Assembly (NCBI GenBank): GCA_020348885.1
Contig: CP070755.1
Location: 2,061,600 to 2,106,088 of the forward strand
DNA length: 44,489 nucleotides
Source of the DNA: Candidatus Coatesiibacteriota bacterium
GTDB lineage: Bacteria; RBG-13-66-14; B26-G2; WVWN01; G020348885
Direction: 5' to 3'
Shown: positions 41,498 through 44,489 of the stretch, piece after piece
Position numbering within the stretch: position 1 is the first letter of the stretch
Layout of the letters: the number at the start of each line of letters is the position of its first letter
Program-made: the position numbers and the translations under genes
The notes under the pieces: model-generated
What the model saw: only the letters and a program-made list of their open reading frames with translations
What the model was told of the DNA's origin: nothing
The model's database searches: none

Positions 41498-42475
41498 CCA
41501 ATCTCGTTGGTCACGGGCGCGAGTGGCTTCTTGGGCGGCCACCTGGTCGAGGCTCTGCTGGCAGATGGGCAGGATGTCCGCTGCATATTGCGCCAGAGCA
41601 GCGATACGCGGTGGCTTGAGGGCCTCCCGGTGGACCGGGTTACCGGCTGCTTGGAGGACACTGAGACGTTGGCGGCAGCAACGTCCGGCGTCGATACAGT
41701 ATATCACCTCGCAGCAGTTACTAAAGCGACGAACCGTGAGACGTACTACCGCGTCAACGCGGAAGGTACGGCGCGGCTCGCGGAGCTCTGCGGACGACGT
41801 ACCACTCCTCCGCGGTTCGTCTACGTCTCGAGTGCGGCGGCCGTGGGACCCGGTAAACCGGGCGAAGCCGTTTGCGAGGAAGACGAATGTAATCCGGTTA
41901 CGGACTACGGTCGCAGTAAACTTAAGGGAGAACGGGAGCTCATTAAACGGGCGGACGTTCTCCCTTTCGTTATTATCCGCCCACCGGCGGTTTACGGTCC
42001 CCGCGACACCGATATGTTCATATTCTTCCAACTCGTTAACCGGGGGATAAAACTGGTCCTGACCGGACCCGAGAGGATATTAAGCGTAATTTTCGTAAAA
42101 GACCTCATAAGGGGGATATTACTAGCGGCCAAGGCCGCAGAAAAAAGCGAAACTTTCCATATCGCTCACGAAAAGCCGGTTACTTGGGAGACGTTTGCCG
42201 ATGCAGTAGCGGTTGCACTGGCGAAAGACCCGGTCAAACTGCCGATACCGCCGGCGGTCCTATGGGGTGCGGCCGCCCTCAACGAAGTTGGACACCGGTT
42301 ACTCGGGAAAGCCACGATATTTAACCGCCAGAAGGTCCGGGAAATGCGCCAGACGTCGTGGGTATGCAATACGAGTAGAAGTATGGAACGGTTGGGGTAT
42401 CAATCAACTTTTTCCTTGGAGAAGAGTATCGAAATAACAGCGGAATGGTATCGCGAACACGGTTGGTTGAAGTAG
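41495..42475 (+). CDS. NAD(P)-dependent extended SDR reductase (candidate ketosphinganine/ceramide reductase)
   Basis: The protein is 326 residues counting from the ATT at 41495. It opens with ISLVTGASGFLGGHLVEAL (GxxGxxG NAD motif) and has YHLAAVTKATNRE, YVSSAAAVGP and the catalytic YGRSK, with later 3-beta-HSD-like blocks (VIIRPPAVYGPRDTDMF). Extended SDRs of this kind reduce keto groups on lipids or sugars. The next gene is serine-palmitoyltransferase-like. In Caulobacter an epimerase-family protein (CerR) beside spt carries out the keto reduction in ceramide synthesis, so the same role is proposed here from context. The start codon is unusual (see the ribosome-site entry). Confidence 0.82.
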   Translation: MPISLVTGASGFLGGHLVEALLADGQDVRCILRQSSDTRWLEGLPVDRVTGCLEDTETLAAATSGVDTVYHLAAVTKATNRETYYRVNAEGTARLAELCGRRTTPPRFVYVSSAAAVGPGKPGEAVCEEDECNPVTDYGRSKLKGERELIKRADVLPFVIIRPPAVYGPRDTDMFIFFQLVNRGIKLVLTGPERILSVIFVKDLIRGILLAAKAAEKSETFHIAHEKPVTWETFADAVAVALAKDPVKLPIPPAVLWGAAALNEVGHRLLGKATIFNRQKVREMRQTSWVCNTSRSMERLGYQSTFSLEKSIEITAEWYREHGWLK

Positions 42476-42504
42476 ATACGCAGTTAGATTCGGCAGGTTA
42501 ATCT

Positions 42505-43716
42505 ATGGATATATTTGAAAGATGTTTCGCATGGGACGAGGACCTCAAAGCGGAAGCGGCCGGGCTTCATCCGTACTTCCACGAAATTTCGTCGGGGCAG
42601 GACCCGGAGGTCATCTGCGAGGGTAAGCGGATGATAATGGTCGGGTCCAATAACTACCTGGGGTTGACGTCTCACCCCCGGTTGAAACGCGCCGCTAAGG
42701 AAGCGACCGACAAGTACGGCGTTGGTTGCGTCGGCTCCCGCTTTCTAAACGGCACATTAGACGTCCACGTCGAGTTGGAACGGCGCCTGGCCGAGTTTAT
42801 GGACCGGGAAGCGGCTCTCTCGTTCACGACCGGGATGCAAACAAATTTGGGTGTCATTTCGGCGCTGGCGGGGAAAAACGACCTGATTTTGACCGATAAA
42901 TACGACCACGCGAGTATCATAGACGGCTGCCGATTATCGTTTGCTAAAATGAAACGGTTCCGCCACAACGATATGGACCAACTCGAACGGCTCCTATCCA
43001 CGAAGGAACCGGGTCAAGGTTGCCTTATCGTTGTTGACGGTGTGTTCAGTATGGAAGGCGACGTAGCGAACGTGCCGGAAATCGTGCGCCTCGCGCGGGA
43101 ATACCGCGCGCGCGTTATGCTCGACGACGCGCACGGCGTGGGCGTGTTGGGCGAAAACGGCCGCGGTACCGCCGAGCACTTCGGTTTGAACGGCGAAGTC
43201 GATATCATTATGGCGTCGTTTAGCAAGTCCTTCGCCAGCATCGGCGGATTCGTCGTAACAAGTGATAGGGTCGTCCAGTACCTGAAACATCGCGCGCGGG
43301 CCCTCATATTCAGCGCGAGCCTTCCGCCGAGTATCGTGGCGTCGGTTTTGGCGGCCCTGGACATTATCGAGAACGAGCCGGAGCGGCGCCATATGTTGAT
43401 GAAAGTGGCCCACAAGATGCACGCCGGGTTAAAGTCCCTCGGTTTCGAAGTAGGTAACGGGCGAACACCGATAATCCCTGTTTACGTGGGAGAGGATATA
43501 CTCGCGTTTATGCTGTGGCGGAAGCTATTTGATAACGGCGTTTTCGCAACGCCTGTGGTCAGCCCGGCCGTCCCACCCGGTAGAGCCCTCATCCGAGTGA
43601 GCTGCATGGCAACCCACACAGACGAACACGTAAACACAGTCGTAAGCGCGTTCGCCGACGCGGCTACCGAAGTAGGTCTTATCCCCTCGGAAATGGATCG
43701 GGCGACGGCGAACTAG
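42505..43716 (+). CDS. spt: Serine palmitoyltransferase-like alpha-oxoamine synthase
   Basis: The protein is 403 residues, a PLP fold-type I enzyme of the AONS/KBL/SPT group. Key sites are H135 (DHASIIDG, stacks on PLP), DDAHG (207-211) and the Schiff-base lysine K241 (MASFSKSFASIGG). Features favouring SPT over BioF or KBL are the N-terminal GLHPYFHEI, the VGSNNYLGL loop, and GSRFLNGTLDVHVELE, all as in bacterial serine palmitoyltransferases. It would condense serine with an acyl thioester to give 3-ketosphinganine. No acyl-carrier protein is adjacent. It lies 29 bases after the SDR gene. A different acyl-CoA:amino-acid synthase remains possible. Confidence 0.85.
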   Translation: MDIFERCFAWDEDLKAEAAGLHPYFHEISSGQDPEVICEGKRMIMVGSNNYLGLTSHPRLKRAAKEATDKYGVGCVGSRFLNGTLDVHVELERRLAEFMDREAALSFTTGMQTNLGVISALAGKNDLILTDKYDHASIIDGCRLSFAKMKRFRHNDMDQLERLLSTKEPGQGCLIVVDGVFSMEGDVANVPEIVRLAREYRARVMLDDAHGVGVLGENGRGTAEHFGLNGEVDIIMASFSKSFASIGGFVVTSDRVVQYLKHRARALIFSASLPPSIVASVLAALDIIENEPERRHMLMKVAHKMHAGLKSLGFEVGNGRTPIIPVYVGEDILAFMLWRKLFDNGVFATPVVSPAVPPGRALIRVSCMATHTDEHVNTVVSAFADAATEVGLIPSEMDRATAN

Positions 43717-43735
43717 CCCGATAATATACGTAGAA

Positions 43736-43763
43736 AAACAAGGCGGCCACGGCCGCCTTGTTT
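43736..43763. terminator. Bidirectional terminator between spt-like and PHP genes
   Basis: AAACAAGGCGGCC (43736-43748), AC, GGCCGCCTTGTTT (43751-43763): a 13-bp perfect stem. T-rich ends occur on both strands (TTGTTT on plus, CTTGTTTTT on minus), as fits convergent genes. Confidence 0.85.
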
Positions 43764-43792
43764 CGCGCGGACAACCGCCTAATCCCGTTTTG

Positions 43793-44489
43793 TTACTCCG
43801 CTTTCCTCCCCCTGAAAACGACGGGCGCCGGGAGGCCAACGGCGGCTACGAGTTCCTCGGCGGCCGAGATGTCGCCGGCCCGGGCCGGCGCGTGGGCGTC
43901 GGATCCCACCGTTATCAACTCGCCGCCGGTATCTCTGTACATTTCGAGTATCCTACGCGCCGGGTACGTCTCTTCTGGGCCCTGCCACGTCCCGGACGCG
44001 TTTACCTCGAGAGCGACGCCCGCGGCTACAGTCATACGGATTACTCTCTCCACCAGCCCGTCGCCGACCTGTTCGATATCGAACGGCCCGTAGAATTCAA
44101 CGCCGAAACGTTTGCATAGGTCCATATGGGCGAGTATGTCGAATAACCCGCTTTCGACGGCTTTCCAAGTCTCCTCGAAAAAACGAGTATAGACCTCCCG
44201 CGCGGTCTGCCCGGCCATGTAATCCCTACACTTCGGTTCAGATATATATATCCCGTCTGACGCGTGAATCCCGCCTATAATATAATCGAAATCCTTCCCC
44301 GCCAGCGCAGCCCGTATATCTTCTTCGCGAGCCGACACGTAGCTTACTTCGACGCCGAATAGCACATCAACTTCGCCGGCGTGCTTCCGACGCAGACGCT
44401 CTATTTCGGCGCGTATCGTCTCGTAATCATAGAAGCCGTAACTTCTGTCGTTCGGGTCGAAGTCCCAGTGCTCGCTGAAGCCGATTACG
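43793..44489 (-). CDS. PHP-family histidinol phosphatase (5' end outside window)
   Basis: The frame is open to the window edge, giving about 231 residues of the C-terminal part; the true start lies beyond. Visible PHP-domain signs are GFSEHWDFDP (metal-binding H), FGVEVSYV, IIGGIHASDG, DILAHMDLCKRFG, ALEVNASG and TVGSDAHAPA. This pattern is typical of HisK/HisJ-type histidinol-phosphate phosphatases. Together with hisC at 7245 it suggests that histidine synthesis genes are scattered in this genome. PHP proteins with other phosphoester substrates look similar. Confidence 0.85.
   Translation of the reverse strand, partial: VIGFSEHWDFDPNDRSYGFYDYETIRAEIERLRRKHAGEVDVLFGVEVSYVSAREEDIRAALAGKDFDYIIGGIHASDGIYISEPKCRDYMAGQTAREVYTRFFEETWKAVESGLFDILAHMDLCKRFGVEFYGPFDIEQVGDGLVERVIRMTVAAGVALEVNASGTWQGPEETYPARRILEMYRDTGGELITVGSDAHAPARAGDISAAEELVAAVGLPAPVVFRGRKAE

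Overview
The window comes from a diderm, probably anaerobic bacterium of moderate G+C content. The evidence is outer-membrane and lipoprotein signal sequences, an ExbB/ExbD/TonB-type motor, a sigma-54 regulatory circuit, a large NAD(P)H/iron-sulfur redox operon, a lipid-linked polysaccharide operon and a putative serine palmitoyltransferase. The species cannot be fixed from sequence alone. The gene mix would suit an uncultivated FCB-like, Desulfobacterota-like or candidate-phylum genome, and this is inference.

Layout. (1) 1-6982, plus strand: a TPR/carbohydrate-binding-fold protein cut by the window edge, a small secreted protein, one TolQ/ExbB subunit, two ExbD/TolR subunits and two paralogous transmembrane proteins with TonB/AgmX-like C-termini. 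One of the pair has an FHA-like N-terminus and the other has two GYF_2 domains. This architecture matches the AglRQS motor plus GltG/GltJ of the myxobacterial gliding (Glt) machine. (2) 7245-10725: hisC, a secreted M3-like metallopeptidase and a small beta-barrel protein. (3) 10871-11039: a partial copy of the promoter and 5' half of tRNA-Leu(UAG), whose intact copy lies at 33325. (4) 11331-21868: a soluble histidine kinase, an NtrC-type regulator, then a sigma-54 promoter driving a five-gene operon. The operon encodes a small Cys-motif protein, a NuoE-like protein, a NuoF-GltD fusion, a HoxU/NuoG-like iron-sulfur protein and an FMN-binding glutamate-synthase-like protein. (5) 22080-25689: a ferritin-like protein, a CoA-disulfide-reductase/NADH-oxidase-like flavoprotein, and a divergent Rrf2 regulator/TSUP transporter pair. 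(6) 25729-29695, minus strand: a type ISP-like restriction-methyltransferase gene broken in three, by an inserted NYN-nuclease gene and by one in-frame stop. (7) 30136-33028: a lipoprotein, a cold-shock protein behind a promoter-proximal terminator, a thioredoxin-like remnant and a secreted DNRLRE-type protein. (8) 33325-35916: tRNA-Leu, trigger factor and a LivK-like binding protein. (9) 35962-39182, minus strand: a WbaP-like phosphoglycosyltransferase, an epimerase and a GT2 glycosyltransferase. (10) 39494-43716: inositol-phosphate synthase, thymidylate kinase, a short-chain reductase that probably starts at AUU, and a serine-palmitoyltransferase-like enzyme. (11) 43793 to the end, minus strand: a PHP-family histidinol phosphatase cut by the window edge.

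How the parts fit. The kinase/regulator pair sits directly upstream of a near-consensus sigma-54 promoter, so it most likely controls the NuoEF/GltD/GltB-like redox operon. That operon carries NADH, NADPH, FMN, FAD and iron-sulfur modules but no hydrogenase or glutaminase domain, so its terminal reaction is open. The reductase, the SPT-like enzyme and Ino1 together suggest an (inositol-)sphingolipid pathway. All functional calls rest on motif reading. No database search was run.
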